NCBI GenBank assembly: GCA_009823395.1
Contig: CM020517.1
Location: 16,058,501-16,122,500, forward strand
From: Thamnaconus septentrionalis
Lineage: Eukaryota; Chordata; Actinopteri; Tetraodontiformes; Monacanthidae
Direction of reading: 5' to 3'
DNA length: 64,000 bases
Part shown: piece by piece, positions 44,955 through 58,644 of the stretch
How positions within the stretch are numbered: position 1 is the stretch's first letter
How the letters are laid out: every line of letters begins with the position of its first letter
Notes under the pieces: generated by a model
The model's input: the letters and a program-made list of their open reading frames with translations, nothing else
Told to the model about the DNA's origin: nothing
Databases searched by the model: none
Program-made: the position numbers and the translations under genes

Positions 44955-46209
44955 TCAGCTTGTCAGACAGCTCTCCTAAAGGCAAACACATTCTGCGGCA
45001 GCGTTTTGGTTTCGGCCTCTTTAACATTGCAGCGCTGCCAGTTTCCTGATCCGTCCACCTTGAACCACCTGGTCCAGTCCGCCCTTTTTTCTCCCTCTTT
45101 CTTCTCTTCAAATCCCCCTTGAACGGCCCGGGCCCAGCCCGGCCCTGCCCAGCCCAGAAAGCCCCCCCCCAATCACCGGCACTCCAGAATCCATTTGCAA
45201 TTCATTTATTTCGCCTTGCCCTCCTCTCTCGGTGCCTCTCCTTTCCCCCTTGATCCGCGCTGCAGTGGTCTGGAAGTGATTTTGACGCTTTAGCTGTAGC
45301 GTGCAGCTGCCTGTTGGGGGGACATTTTGCACGTCTTGACTTTTTATCATGAGGAAAATGCCGTAATAGCTTTGCAAAGGGAGAGACGGTGTTCCCGAAA
45401 CTGAAACGTTTTTCTTTAAAGCCCCCGTCATGCGTTGCAGATGCAAACGAGCGCGGCTATTTTGAGAGAATAGATGACATCAGGTAAAATAAGAACCAGG
45501 CCAGGAAGAAGAAATGCTGCGTTATATTCACTCTGAGATACAGAACAACGTGGACGTGGTCATTGAAGCTGTGAAGGTGTGAGCGCTGGGGTTTTAACAC
45601 ATTGTGGGGCCTCCGCCCTGTCACCCCTGGCCACCCTGCCCCAGCTCTGCTGCCGCTGCTGCTTCAACCTCCAAATCCACTGACATTCAGCTGAGCACTC
45701 AAATTATTTCTGCCACCTCTTAAAAAAAACACAAACACAGCATAAACGTGGCAACCACAAGTCAGGAAATGCACAATGTGTAAATGTTTATATCATCTTT
45801 TTTTTAATTGTTTTTCTCAAAAGAATACTGCTGCAGCATTCAAAGGTGGACATTTATTTATGCATCTATTTTTTTTTTTTTTTTAAGAATTGTCAAAGCT
45901 CTTCAGCTCCACAGACCAGAATAACAGCAGGCAAGCAGAGGAGGAGCTACGCTAACACACAAGATTTCATGTAAATGGACTATCTGCCGCCTACCTGAAA
46001 CTCCCCCAGATGCATTTCCTCTCAGCGTGAGATGTTTGCACTCTGCTGTTTGTTTATCACCTTCTTCTTGTTTGATCTGCGCTCTGTAGCGCCAGCTCTG
46101 CTTTTTGCTGGTAATCTATCACTCTCGCAAAAAACATCATTAACATTTGGAGACAAATGAGGCACATTGCCATTTCATAACAGTGCATGTGTATATAGTG
46201 CATGTGTAA

Positions 46210-46351
46210 CTTTATTGTTGCATATCTATATCTATATATCTAATATATACATATATGTATATACATATACATACTTTATTGTTACCCTGCAAACAATTCA
46301 TCGAAACTTTATTGTTACATTTGTGTATATACATACATTCCTATATGTACG

Positions 46352-46383
<32 letters not shown>

Positions 46384-46387
46384 TATG
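46210..46387. repeat. TA/ACAT-rich repeat
   Basis: Imperfect TATATC and TACATA words, then about seven ACAT units (46349-46375) and a short AT run. Confidence 0.85.
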
Positions 46388-46687
46388 TAGTGATATTGTT
46401 GGTGGGGAAAAAATCCGGTAGCAGGATCGTGTGAAGTCCCTCTGCTGTGCAGCAAATTGTGTGGCCGGCCACTGGTCAAACGGCTGTTTATATCGCCACC
46501 ACTTTGGTCAATTTGTTACCCTCCATATTTTTTAATGTGCGCGTGTGTGTGCGTGCTTGTGTGTTCGTGCGCTATCCCACAGTCCCACAGTCTAGTGGTC
46601 GCCCGGCGGTTTCAAGAGTGGGAATATCAACCCCAAGTACAAAGTTGACTAATTGTCCCCCGCAGCCACAATGCACACCCGTATATA

Positions 46688-46733
<46 letters not shown>
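46688..46733. repeat. (CA)n microsatellite
   Basis: About 22 CA units, followed by CGCACGCAC. Confidence 0.92.
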
Positions 46734-46736
<3 letters not shown>

Positions 46737-46759
46737 GCACTCAGTGTTCTGTGCTGATG

Positions 46760-47260
46760 CGCTGTAAGAGACAGAGAGGAGTGGGGAGGATTAATCCTAA
46801 TTGCGGTGTGTGGGAGCCTGGAAAGAGGCCAGGATTACCGGGGGCTTCGCCTTGATCCACAAAGATGCTGATGCTAATGCTCTCGGCCTGTACCACCCCC
46901 CCCCCATTCCGGCGGAGGCGGCGGCGGCCCCGAGGCCCCGTGCAAATGCATCGGACGCACGCCACTCCCATGCAGCGCACGCAGCAGAGTTGGGTTTCAT
47001 CAACACAGAAGCCCATAAGTACAGGTTTGGCCGTCCTGAGTCATCGGGGCCGATGATTCATTTCTCCCATTGCGACGTTTGCCGCTGCGAGAGTGTGTGA
47101 GGCCGCGCGGCCTTTGCGTCAGGGCCGCTTGCGCCGCTGTTTATGTCTGCCGGCGTGTGCGCAGGTTGTGCCCCTCAGCTGACGCATCGCCGCGGTACGG
47201 TTAACCTCCAGCATGGAAGAGCTATTTAGCTCTTACCTCAGTGTCTGTCCAGCTAATGTG
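46760..47260. promoter_or_regulatory. Candidate conserved non-coding block
   Basis: Unique sequence with GGATTAATCC (46788-46797, a bicoid-class palindrome), a GGATTA word, TCATCGGGGCCGATGATTCA (inverted ATC-GATGA arms) and AGAGCTATTTAGCTCT (imperfect palindrome). The density of palindromic factor-type words is higher than in the flanks. Confidence 0.25.
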
Positions 47261-47581
47261 TCTTCGAGGTCTCTTTGTTTTCGCTACAGTAACCCCGACG
47301 GTGAACTTTAATATACAATGTCACAATTAAAGGTCCTGTGTTGGGCTCAATTTCTCAGCCTGGCTTGTCATCCAAGACTCCACTGGTGAGGCTTTGCTTT
47401 GCTCCCTTTTTTTCTCCTCAATAAAACCCTTATAGATCTACAGAGAACAAGCTAACAAAGTTGAACAAACGCCTCAGAGCAGTGACACTGAGTGCCAGAC
47501 ATGGTATTTTGAAATTTGGCCTGACCATCTTCGACATTTACATTTACATTGGTTTTACAAATATTCAAACAGCAGCTTTTG

Positions 47582-47911
47582 CATCCATCCATCCATTTTC
47601 AATACCCGCTTCTTCCTGTGCTCAGGGTCACTGGGGTCCGCTGGAGCCTCTCCTGGCTGTCATAGGGTGAAGGCAGGGTGACACCCTGGACAAGTTGCCA
47701 GTTCATCACAGGGCCACATAGAGACAAACAACCATTCACACTCACATACTCACCTACAGACAATTTAGAGTTTCCAGTTCACCTCACATGCATGTTTTTG
47801 GACTGTGGGAGGAAGCTGGAGAACCCGGAGAGAAGCCATGCAGACACAGGGAGAACATGCAGACTCCACACAGAAAGGCCTCAGGCCTGGAATCCAACCC
47901 ACAACTACTAG
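47582..47911 (-). mobile_element. L2-like LINE 3' end, copy B (uninterrupted)
   Basis: A short ATCCATCC tail (minus-strand GGAT tail) is followed by the full, uninterrupted set of blocks seen in copy A. It is the intact reference for the nested insertion at 23048. It is a 5'-truncated retroposon copy with no coding part, so it is presumably dead. Confidence 0.68.
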
Positions 47912-47929
47912 TGACATTATTGTTTTCCA

Positions 47930-48480
47930 TTTATTTTTGCTTGCATCTCAAAGGCCTGGACTGGATCCATAAAGCCCCGCCAGGTCTGTCCGCAATCGCT
48001 GGCGATCACGTGAGAAGCCGCAGGCCCGCCTCCCTCCCTTAACAAAATCAAGTCAAAAAGCAATTAATATCTTAATACCTCCATCAGCTGCAACCGCCAA
48101 GCCGCCGAAAGGCCAGACCCTCAGCACCGGCCGCGCCGCTCCTGCTGCTCCTTGCTGGGCCCGTGGTTTCGTCGGTTTCATTTCCCTGCGCCCCGGCGGT
48201 CAGCTGTGGTTTTCCAGGGGGCATGGGGTAGGACGTTGTGGGCAGAAAGGTCCCCCCACTCTCCTCCGGCATTAAGTACCACTCTCGCTGGCCTGAGAGC
48301 TCCACCGGCCACAGCCCGAGCTAGCTGGCTCCGTCTAATGCACGCATCGCCATCTGACCTGGAGGACCCGGCGCACTCTGCTGCAGCTTTTCCATCCATT
48401 AAGGCCGCGCCAAAATGGTTGACACCTCGCATCATCGCAGCGGTTTTCACGTCTCTTGGGATCTTCGCCCTCGTTGCACA
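47930..48480. promoter_or_regulatory. Candidate conserved non-coding block next to L2-like copy B
   Basis: Unique block with AAGCAATTAATATCTTAATAC, GGCGATCACGTGAGAAGCC (E-box CACGTG) and GC-rich sequence beyond it. It starts just after the retroposon, so conservation, if any, should stop sharply at about 47912. Confidence 0.2.
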
Positions 48481-50099
48481 GTGCTCTTCGCTTGTTTGAT
48501 TTTTTAACTGGAGTCGGTTGGAGCTAACGCCCCCCCCCTTCGTCCAGCCGTTCGCCTTTTCGCTCCGTGGAAATTTGCTGCCGGTGAAGATTGCATCGCC
48601 TGAAAGAGGATTTTGTTTTTTTTAAAAAGAAAATTATTTGCTTCCCAAATTCGCTACTGGTGTCGTAAGGACCTTGACGCTTGTCGCAAAATGACTCGTG
48701 GATGCATTCGCTGCTCCATTTATGTCCCTCCGAAAGATTTAGACTCGAGCTCACGTGTCGCAGCGTCAGCCAGGCGCTATTAGCCACCAGAGTCTTCGCC
48801 TATCACTCAACCCTTTGTGCTCCAGTGTTTATTCCCTCAGCGAGCACAATACCTGCTCCCAATGAGGTGTTTCTCGAGCTCTTGGGTTAAGGGGGAGAGG
48901 GGAGAAAGAAAAAACAAAAAAGATTGGTTTCGACTTCTGAGCTGTGGCTCCACAATTCTTGGTTTCTCTACATTTTCATTCATTTCTCTTGGCAGGCTCG
49001 TCCAGTCACTGGTGGAAGGTCTTGGCAGGACTTGCGATAAAAGCGCATGATTAAAGAGACCAAAATAAGTACTGTATATAAGTCATGTGTCCATTAACCG
49101 CCGAGAGGAGAAACAGAAAAAGCAAAGAAATGTTTTTCTTCTCTACCCTGGCCCGGCCATTTTTATATTATGCATGTGTAATATATTCGTCCTCAACTCC
49201 TCTGTTCTCTGTTTACCCCTGTTTCTCCGCTCTGCGCCGGATGAAATGATACCTTTCGCTGGAAAGTCTCCGTCGTGCCCCTGCATAGGTTATGGTTCTA
49301 TTTGATGCGTGGTCAAAAAATGTCAACTTTTCTATCTTTTGTCAGCTCATGGTCAAACACACACCCACGCACGCAGAGTGCATAACATCTACAAGACGGG
49401 GCTGTCCGGGGTCATCCGATCCCAGTCATCTCGGCCCACACACCTTGGCTGTCTGGGTGGTGGTGCTCTGGAGTACACTGTAGTGGTTTGGCCTGGTGCC
49501 CCTCCGTGACTGGACTGCCAGCGTCTGTGTTTTAGCCCCTTCTGGACAGTCGGCCTTCCAGCGCTGTCAGGGACTTGGCCGCACGGCTCCCCTTTGCCTC
49601 CAGGCGGTGGCGGCGGCGGCGGCAGCAGCTAAACAGCAGCTGTGCAAACATATATACATTAGAGCTGCATTAATGACTTTATGTTGGAGCCCTCGCAGTA
49701 GCGGCCACGCTGACATTTCTAACACTTTTGTGTTTGCGGCGGCGGTCCCGCGCGCAGAAACGCTGATGCGGACGGACTCCGTTCAAGGGCGCACGTTCGT
49801 TGGAGGCCGATGGCGCCGAACCAGCTGGAATCTGGCTGAGACGTTCAGGAAGTAGGTCTCGACGTGCGCAGCGAAGAAACCATCCGCCCGAACTTGGAAG
49901 GCGCAGTCGTCTACGTGGCTACAAGTGATTTGGCTGCACGCTGCACATTGTCTTTTTTTTTTGTAATGACAGTTTTTATGATTACGGGGTCAGGAGCGAA
50001 CGCTGCAACCGAAGCCTTTTTTCCAAGCAGCTTTGATTTATCTGCGAGCGGACGTGACGACGGGCTGGTTGAACAGCTCGAGCGTCGATTGTTGACGGT

Positions 50100-50900
50100 T
50101 TAAGACGGAGAAGGATTGTTACGGCTGTTGCAGAAAAGATTGATTTACTATTTATCCCTCTGACAGCGCAGATAGGGAAGAGTCATAATTCTGTGCACAG
50201 GGGAGATTAAATTCCTGTATCGCTGTCAGCTACATTAACCGACTTCCTGGATCTCAATTCAATTAGCGCAGCAACATTCTCTAGCATTAATAAATCAATA
50301 GCGATGGCCTGCTGATAGGCATGCTGCATGCAGTATGTTCACGATGCTTTTTGAGCATGCACGCACACACACACACACACACACGCACACATAAACACAC
50401 AACTCATCTGGCATGTTTCATGAGCTGTCATTAATGATTCCCAGCCCTGCCGTAAGCAAGAAGAACCAGCTACCATGCTAGCGGATTTGTTGCTACACAT
50501 GCACGTGGAGGGAGTTGTTCATTAAAGCCAAATGAAAAGACAGATATTAAGGTGGATACACTTTGAAAATCCAACAGGCAACATCAACGCCTGTGGATAT
50601 CATCTCCGGTGGCGCTGGAGAGCGCTACTGCGAGGAGGAATTTATCGCCTTGATCAGCTTACTGTTGCTGCTGTTTAAACAGTAATCAAAGAACAGTTGG
50701 GCCCTCAAGGCCCTCGGCTCTTCGCTTAATCTTTAAGCAAGGAAGCGAGCCAAGCAACGACTGTGCCTGTCAGCCAAAGAAAAGACACGAGCTGTTGTTT
50801 TGCAGCCGTTAAGCCTGCACAGCTGTTTGGAAACCTCTGCGACAGCCAGCGCAGAAGCGGAACCAGATCCCCGGAGCTACTGACAAGCGGAGGAGGAAGA
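50100..50900. promoter_or_regulatory. Best candidate distal enhancer block
   Basis: About 800 bp of nearly repeat-free sequence, broken only by a CA run at 50364-50392. It has a perfect homeodomain palindrome TCATTAATGA (50428-50437), ATCAAAG (TCF/LEF type, 50685-50691), GATA-type words (GCAGATAGGG, TTTATCGCC), GCATGCTGCATGCAG and CTGTTTAAACAG (perfect 12-bp palindrome). It has the even base composition and rich palindromic words of deeply conserved vertebrate enhancers. Inference only. Confidence 0.32.
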
Positions 50901-50920
50901 GGAGGAGGAGGAGGAGGAGG
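50888..50920. repeat. (GAG)n tract
   Basis: About ten GAG/GGA units at the right edge of the best candidate enhancer block. Confidence 0.85.
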
Positions 50921-53900
50921 AAAGATACATTAATGAAGTTATTAAGATAGACGCCTTCAGCTGTATTCAGAAGATGCCACTGTGCCTAAGGATAAGACGT
51001 CTGGCAGTTGGGGTGGGGTGCTAACCGATGTAAAGAACCCGTTGAGGGGCAGTAAATTATTATCTTCAGCAACTGTTTATCCTCAGAATCTCATGAGTTC
51101 AGCAAACACCATGAAAATGACATTTTATGGATCTGGCAGGTAAACACAACATGACCAGACCTGCCAAAAATTCTCTGGCAGTGAAGTTCTATAGTACGTC
51201 AAGTTGTTCTATACTTCCTGCAAATGTAATTCTTTGAGCTTTTACAAAATCTGGCAATATTTTAGCAATATTTTCCATTTTTTTTCCTGAGAAACTGGTG
51301 TGACTTTGCTCTGTTTGCTTCATCTGAAAATAGGTTCTCATACTTCAGAAGGTTTCTCAGGGTCTCAGTATGAATTATTGGTGTAATTACTGTTATTGTT
51401 TAGTTCACCCAATCAACTTAAGTTTGGTCATAGAAGCCTTTTAACAGAGCTTGTGCTTACTTGTATGATAACCAAAGTGGATTGTTGTTCTTCAGAAGAA
51501 TGACTGTTGAATGATTGAAATACTTGTGTTAACCTACACAACAATGGCACCTATTCACAACTGGATAACCACATGTCATAATAATTTAATTTATGGAAGT
51601 TCTTGATCTTGCTTTGCAGCAAGAAGTTCTCAGATTTGATTCCTGGGCCCTCCTGTGTGGAGTTCTTAGGTTCTTCTTGTGTGGTAGGACGGGTGCAACA
51701 CTGCGCTAAAGTCTTTTTCATGGTTGTATCGCAAGATTTGCATCACGAGGAACAAGGTTTGTTCAGTACTGCTCCCACTGCTGAGCACAATAGGGGTTCT
51801 ACTCTGTCTTTGAATGAACCTCGCTTTGTTTTCCTTTGCCGCTTATCAGCGTGACAAGCGTTTCTCAGTACCTGTTTGTACTTCCAGGTTGTGATTTTAT
51901 TATTGCACTCCTTTATCGTCGTCTCCATCTGCGTCTCTCACTGGCTGATTCCCTCTTTTCCCAGTGGATACTCTTGTTTCCGAGACACTGATTTCTACTT
52001 GATTACACAGACTATGAGCCACCGTGAATTTACAAAAGCCTAATTTGGCCAGTCGGCTTGATGAGACAGTTGATAATGGCATTGATTGGCTCTCTTTAGT
52101 GGGAGGAAAGGGTTTCAGTGGGATAAAGATACAGGGGTAACGCGGTATTCATTTAAGCAATCAGTCCACCATCCTCCTTTTCTTTCTTTCATTTCCTCGT
52201 TTGGCTAAACTCTTCCCAGAAGTCTTTCAATATGGATTACACTGCGTGTTGTGCAGTGTTGTAATTCAAGGTGAAACAAACCTCCTCTAATCCTATTGGT
52301 TACAGCAGCGAGAGGAAATTGAAACTTTTAGAGGTTCGGACATCAAGCTAGAGGTGATTAGATGGATGTGGCCGCTCCTTTGATGCCCATATTTGCATAT
52401 TTCTACCTCTGGCTGTTGATTCAGTAGTCACGGTCTGGTGAGCATGTCCTCAGTGAAGTCCCTGTCTCCTCTATGGATGCAAGCAAGTCCACCAAGAAGA
52501 AGAAAAAAAAAGAAATCATAGGCCTTCATTATCTCCAGTCAGGCAATTTTGGGAACATAATACTGTCTCAGGATTGCGGAGCTTGCCCCCATCAGGGCTG
52601 GGGCCTGATCAAACCACTTGCACAAGGACGGGGAGTTAAGGAAAAGCACGCCTGCCAGTCGGTTCATCTCCCTTCAAAGGCATATGGTGCAAATTTGATC
52701 AAAAGTGTAGGGGGTGGGTTTGAGGAGACATTCACATTGCTGATGTGAAAAACACGGCCCGGCTGTAAAAACCCAAATCAAACCACGGTTTGGTTCTCTG
52801 GGAGTGATTAGAGCGAAAGAAGAACCAGCTGCCGCATCATCTACCGCATCTCAATCCCCTCCACACGCTGGCAGCCCGCTGACTGGGCGGGGCGGAGCGG
52901 AGCGGGAGAAAAGACAAGTGCTCATCCCTTCATCTGCCTCAGCGGCTCCGAAACCACAGAAACGAGAGACAGCAGGCAAATTTGAGGCTTGATGATAGCG
53001 GAATAAAACGTGAAGATTGTGGCGAAGGGGTGGGGTGGAAGACAAAAAAAAAATAAAATAAACGGCAGCAGACGATGGTGAAAGCCTTAAAGTGTGGTAA
53101 TCCAAGAGGGTGGCAGAGGTCAAAGTTAGAGAAAGTGCATCAGGCGAGAGAGGCCTGCTTCACTCCCTCTGAGAGGTCAGACAGAAGAGTCCCAGTGTGT
53201 CCTTAAATATTCATGTGTTTTGGAGCGCTAGTCCTCTCCTAATGCGCACTAGTGTCCCTCAGAGACCGTGCCTGTGGATGGGTATGCACTTCATTTCAAA
53301 TTACAGTCTACCATTTGGAGAAACGCTGAAGTTATGCCATTGCGTGTTAATGAACTGTGTCATCGATAAATTTGATGCCTGAACATTGTGCAAATTCTAA
53401 GAAGTTCTAAGTGACGTACGACTTTAGACACATTTGTGCAGGAGAAGCTTTGCCGTCATGGGCTCGGCTAGGTACAGGTGTATTGCACTCACTGGATTTC
53501 CTTAGAATTCATACAGCGGAGTCCCTGTTCCCAGAGGTATTGTGCTCTACGAGTGTCACTCAAGGCTGTCTCCTCCTCAACCTTCCTAATGACAGCAGTA
53601 ATTGAGATGAGACAGAGAGAATCAGTCACCCCGTGACTCCAACTGCATCCTCACCAGAGCCCTAAAAGCCCCTTTGTCTTCCACATGGGAGGAGTGTGAG
53701 GTAGAGCTAAGAGGGTGTAGGGACCATAGGGACTGTTCACTTTGTATTTTACGCCTAGACGTATCGTGAGTGTTTCTCATCACCATGAGTCATTCAAAAC
53801 ACTCAACATGGCAATCCAGCAACCATGTCATCCCCATAATTCAAGCCATACGTTTGTTTTGTCCGCTTGGGTCGACCTGCGTGCAACCGTGTCTGCTATT

Positions 53901-56339
53901 AAGGCGCGTGCACGCGGAGAAGAGGACAAAAAACAACAACAACCCACGTCCAGACGCAGTAATCAATGCCATTACCAATAGAATCGCCGGAGTCGGGGCA
54001 GGGCACAGCCCCCCTCATCCATCTTCCGGAGTCATGATCAGGTCCAGAGGTGAAGGTCAAGTTTCCAGAGTGGCTAACCCAGCTGGAGTCGACCGCAGAG
54101 CAGAAGGTTCCGTCCCATGCTCCGTCTGTTTGAGCATTTTGCACTGACCTGGGCTTTTGTAGAGGCTGCAGAGCCCCAGATTGCGAATGGTTCCTCCTCA
54201 TGGCCCTTGCGGTCAAGGTCAGCGATGACCAGGCTGTTGGTAAGAGTGGGAGGTCACGGTGCAACAAAGACCACTCCTGTTAGCTGCAGGGCTGACAGCA
54301 GAGCAGGGTGACAGCTGATGATATTGATTAGTTATCTTCGAGTTCAAAAAGAAATCATGTCAGACTTCTGCGGTAACGCCAGAGGCCTCACTGTACTGGG
54401 TCGATTGATCGCCTGAGTCCCGAGCTGTTTATTCTAGATTAAAGGCAGTCAAGCCCAGCAGATAAATGTGAGCAGTTGTTGTAGAAAACCTAAGAAGAAC
54501 AAAAGCCCTATTTTGTCTTTTTTGTTTGTTTGGTCACGCCACTTGCTTCCCACTGTATAATGGTTGGGTTGCTGCAGTGGTACCGCCTTTGATTTCTAAA
54601 CCCACTCACCTCAAGTTCTGGTGATAGGTGCATCATTTTTTTTTAAGCCAAACTCTTTATTTGCGTTTTCTTTTAGTCATCTAACAATCATTCCAGTAAT
54701 GTTCACCATTGACGATATAAATACGGACCCACTCTCAAATAGGAACCTGCATTCTGTCGTTTTGCCAGCAGGGACCGCCATAAATGGTTGCAAAAATGAC
54801 TGGCTGTCAATACAGAAAGGAGCACAAAATTCCAACCTTTACAAACTGGCTCAAAATTTTAGCTGGTCAAAATTGCTCATAAAAAATCATTACTTAGACT
54901 CTATTGTCCATTTTGACCTAATTTTGAGTGTGGCTATATTTTAGTAGCTATGTGTAGTCAGTTTGCCAATGGTTGGATGGGCATAGGGCCACACACTGCA
55001 CTCTGGAACCACCCATACATCTAAGTATGGAAACTTACAATCTCTTGGCTTTAGGTGCTAGATGACGTCCCGTTGACGACTTTGGTGGTGAGGACCAACA
55101 AAGACAACTTCATACACCTTTCAAAGATCACCTCTAAAGAAGAGGGTTTAATGTAACCAAAACATCAACGAGACTGCTGTCTCAATGTCTCACTGAAAAC
55201 TATTCCAACATTTGGGCTGCACTGACCCACAACATCGAACTGAAGGAAACCTCCACCTCCCCCTTAAACAGAGAACTAAACAATACTCATAAAACTCTCA
55301 AATGCCGTGACGTATGGACGCGTTAAAATAGTTTGACAGCAGCCTCCCGTCCATGAGCTTCAGCCATTCTTCCGTCTCCGTTCGGATGGGATGTGTTCAA
55401 TCAGAGGCTGTTCCCACGGAAACGCGCTCTGACGTGGCCGGTGAGTAAACCTTTACGCAACCACCGGTTGAAACGGGGAGTTCATTTGATGGAGGGCCCT
55501 GCCTGATTTGTTTGTGGCTCCAAAGGGGCTTACGACACGCAAGCTGCCCCTGTTCCGCCCCTGATGAATGATTCTGGTTGAGCCGGAGGAAGGAGAAAAA
55601 GTGTGTGTGAGACCCCGGCAACGACTTTGGGGGTTTTCACAGCTTAGACACATTAAGAGACAATCCCCCGCAGACACGCACACGCTTTTTCATATCCAGC
55701 CTATGAATATGGATACGCACACGTGCAGGTAGGAATTGTGTGCTGATGAGTGTAAACACTCTCACACGGGCCGGTGTTCGGCTCAATAGAGCAGCAGAGA
55801 AACGAGGTCGGAAGCTTTCCTGAGGGACTCGTGGCTCCCTGTACTTTCCGCTCTGTCCTCCCGCTGCCTTTCATGTGTTTGCTTTGTGACACAATATAGG
55901 ACGCCGTCATTTTTGCCCGATGAGGAAAGGCTAGAAGTGAACGCTACCTGTCCCACCCAACTGCTCCACCAGGAAGGAAACACTGACAAAAGCAATCAGG
56001 CTGCACGGGAGCTATGCTAATGGTCCATGAACTTTAGGAGGCCCTGGATGAGCGTTTGCAACAAGAGGTGTGTGTGTGTGCGTGCGTGTGTGTGTGCTCA
56101 GTGGCGGGTTTCTCGTCTGCGTCCGCCTCCGTCTTTGTCTCTGCTACCATTGTGTAATAACCACGTGTAATAATATAGTAATCGACTGCTGACAGACCAC
56201 ACCGAACCGAGTGCAGCGGTCACGCGGTTGTCCTGTCGGCTCCACCGCTCTCCCCGCAACACATGCGCGCTCGCACACACACGCCCTACACATGTCAGGG
56301 CTGGGTAGGGAGCGCGCCACTGGAACACAGATTTGCTCC

Positions 56340-56500
56340 GGCTGATGGCAAAACCACAGCAGTGGAGCCTGTGGTGGCCTGCATTTCCTTTAATATCCTG
56401 GCTAATGTACAGAGAGAAGCCAGGGCCTCCAGAAAGCCTTTTGGATCGCGGCCAGACTCTCTAACCATAGCAGCGCAACGGCCTTATGTAATGTTTTGAC
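56340..56500. promoter_or_regulatory. Candidate RUNX-bound element
   Basis: AACCACA (56352-56358) and TGTGGT (56370-56375) are RUNX-type sites in opposite orientation within 24 bp. They are followed by an ETS-type word (CATTTCCT), and RUNX and ETS factors are known partners. The remaining sequence is unique and enhancer-like. The pair could still be chance. Confidence 0.3.
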
Positions 56501-58644
56501 CAGTACAGTAGCGACGATTAGAGGGAGACGTAAATAAGGTTTGTATTTGGACGTGGCAGTCTCTCAGGGAAATATCACAACACTCAGTTTTTCCACCTAT
56601 TATGATTTTCTGAATTCATGACCTTTTATGTCACCAGAAGCGCCCCCTTAAGCCCAAATTGAAAAGTAAGAGGAGTTTTTTTCATGAGCCGGAGTTCCAG
56701 CATGTCAGGCCCTTTGTCTGCATAAAAGCAAATTCTGTGCATTACACTATTAGCCACATGTCTAGTTTTTTTTTCATCTACTTGTACGTTTGTTGTTGTT
56801 GTTTTGTTTTCATTCTTGAGGTGCTACCTGTAAAGAGCTGTTAAACATAGGAATGGGTTGACCACAACTATGGTGTGCGTCTGGCTTCACAAATTCAGTT
56901 TTATCAACTGGTATTTGACAGCATTCCGAGGTAAAGAATGAACGCGCTTGCTTGGTCTCCTTCTTTGATTTATTATACTGCATGTTTGGCTTTACACTTC
57001 CTTAACTTGGGTTGTCAGAGTTTAATCAGTGCCTTAAAACGTCACACTGCCAGATTTGGACCAGTACAGTTTGACATTGTTCATGTGTTGTAGGTCTTTG
57101 TAGCTTGTATTTCTACAGATGTGGCAAAGATCTAATAATCTTTTCTTTACATGTATATATCATTGCCCAAAGTCATAAATATTCAAGAACAGACAAAAAG
57201 TCAATGTGTTGGGTTCACACACACACACACACACACTCTATTTTTTACCCCCTCTACTAACTGTCTGACCCTGGCGACCCACAGATAAATTAGCAGCCAG
57301 TTAAAATAGAGCCTCATCCTTCTCAAGAGTTGTCTTATGTGCCACACAGAAATCATAAATCCATCGCGACTAAGGGAAACGTTTTGGCTCAGAGACGGGC
57401 GAGAAGACTGAAGTTAAGCAGAAGCAGAAATCAAGACCGAAAGTGACGGAGATGATGGAGAATATGGAGAGATGTTGTTGGAGTGACGTGGTGGTCGGGA
57501 GGGTTGGGGGGTGGTCGGGAGTCGTGGCCTCGACCACGCGAATGAAGCACTGCTTCATGTGCAGACCTTCGTTGCAGGATCCGCGGCGCAGCTGTAGAAA
57601 ACCACATCTCCTCCCATGGAGCGCAGCTATAGGACCACAGCCAGACCCGAATAAGCATCATCCCTTTTTCCACCACAAAAAGAAAAAGAGATTGAAAGAG
57701 AGAGTGGTGGAGCGAGGGGAGGAGGGAGCGAGATCCGTTCAGAAGGCTTCAGCCGAGCCGAGGGTGTCCGCGGGGGGGGGGGTCGAGGAGCCGAGGAAGG
57801 GAAACCACAGGAGGATTACGAGCGTTGGGCTCCACGTTTCAGCTCCACTTCTCCCTTTTGGAAATTGTTATATAGACTTGCTGACGCTTTCTGGAGCAAC
57901 CCCCGCTCAGCCGGTGCTTCCTGCCTCACTCTACCATCCAGAACCCCTTCACCCGCTTCAAGCCAATCATAACTCTCGTTGGCGGACTGCGGGAGTTTAG
58001 GAATTACTCCACGCGGAGGTGTCTCCCCCTCCCGCATCCGATTTGCAGCTGGGAGAGTCGTTTTTAATGCTCTCTATATTTTATTCTATATCCTTTTGCG
58101 TAAAAATAGCTAAGGATATTAGACTTCCTCTGGGTCTGTTTTTCCATAGTTGCCAGGCGTGCACACCTGCGGACTGTCTGTCTGGCAGCCCGGAATGTCA
58201 CAGCTGCTGCTGGTACTCGGATGGATGACAAATCAAATCACAGTTGGAATGGGAGAGCGAGGCTCACTCGTGGGTCTCTTTAACTGCTGAGCGCTGTGTT
58301 GTTTCTCCTGTTTGGAACTTCCTGTCCATCGCTGGTCCATGCAGCTCCGGTTTTGACCCCCTCACAATTGGGTGTTCCGGCCCGATTTGGTTTGGTCTAC
58401 TGCCTCTCCTGACGTTGGGAGGACAATGCTTGGACCAGCTTCTCAGTGTTTGTCACTGAAGATGAGGAGAGCGTTGCATCCGTTTGTCTTCTGGGCCAAC
58501 CCCTACTCATACCTTGAAGGGTGGAGTGTGAGAGCTGACCAGTGCTCAGGACCTCACTTCGAACAGAAGGGTATGAACAAACATGAAGGGTATGAAGCGG
58601 AAACAGCCTAAGCATGCACAGGAACTCACACATCTTAATATTAC

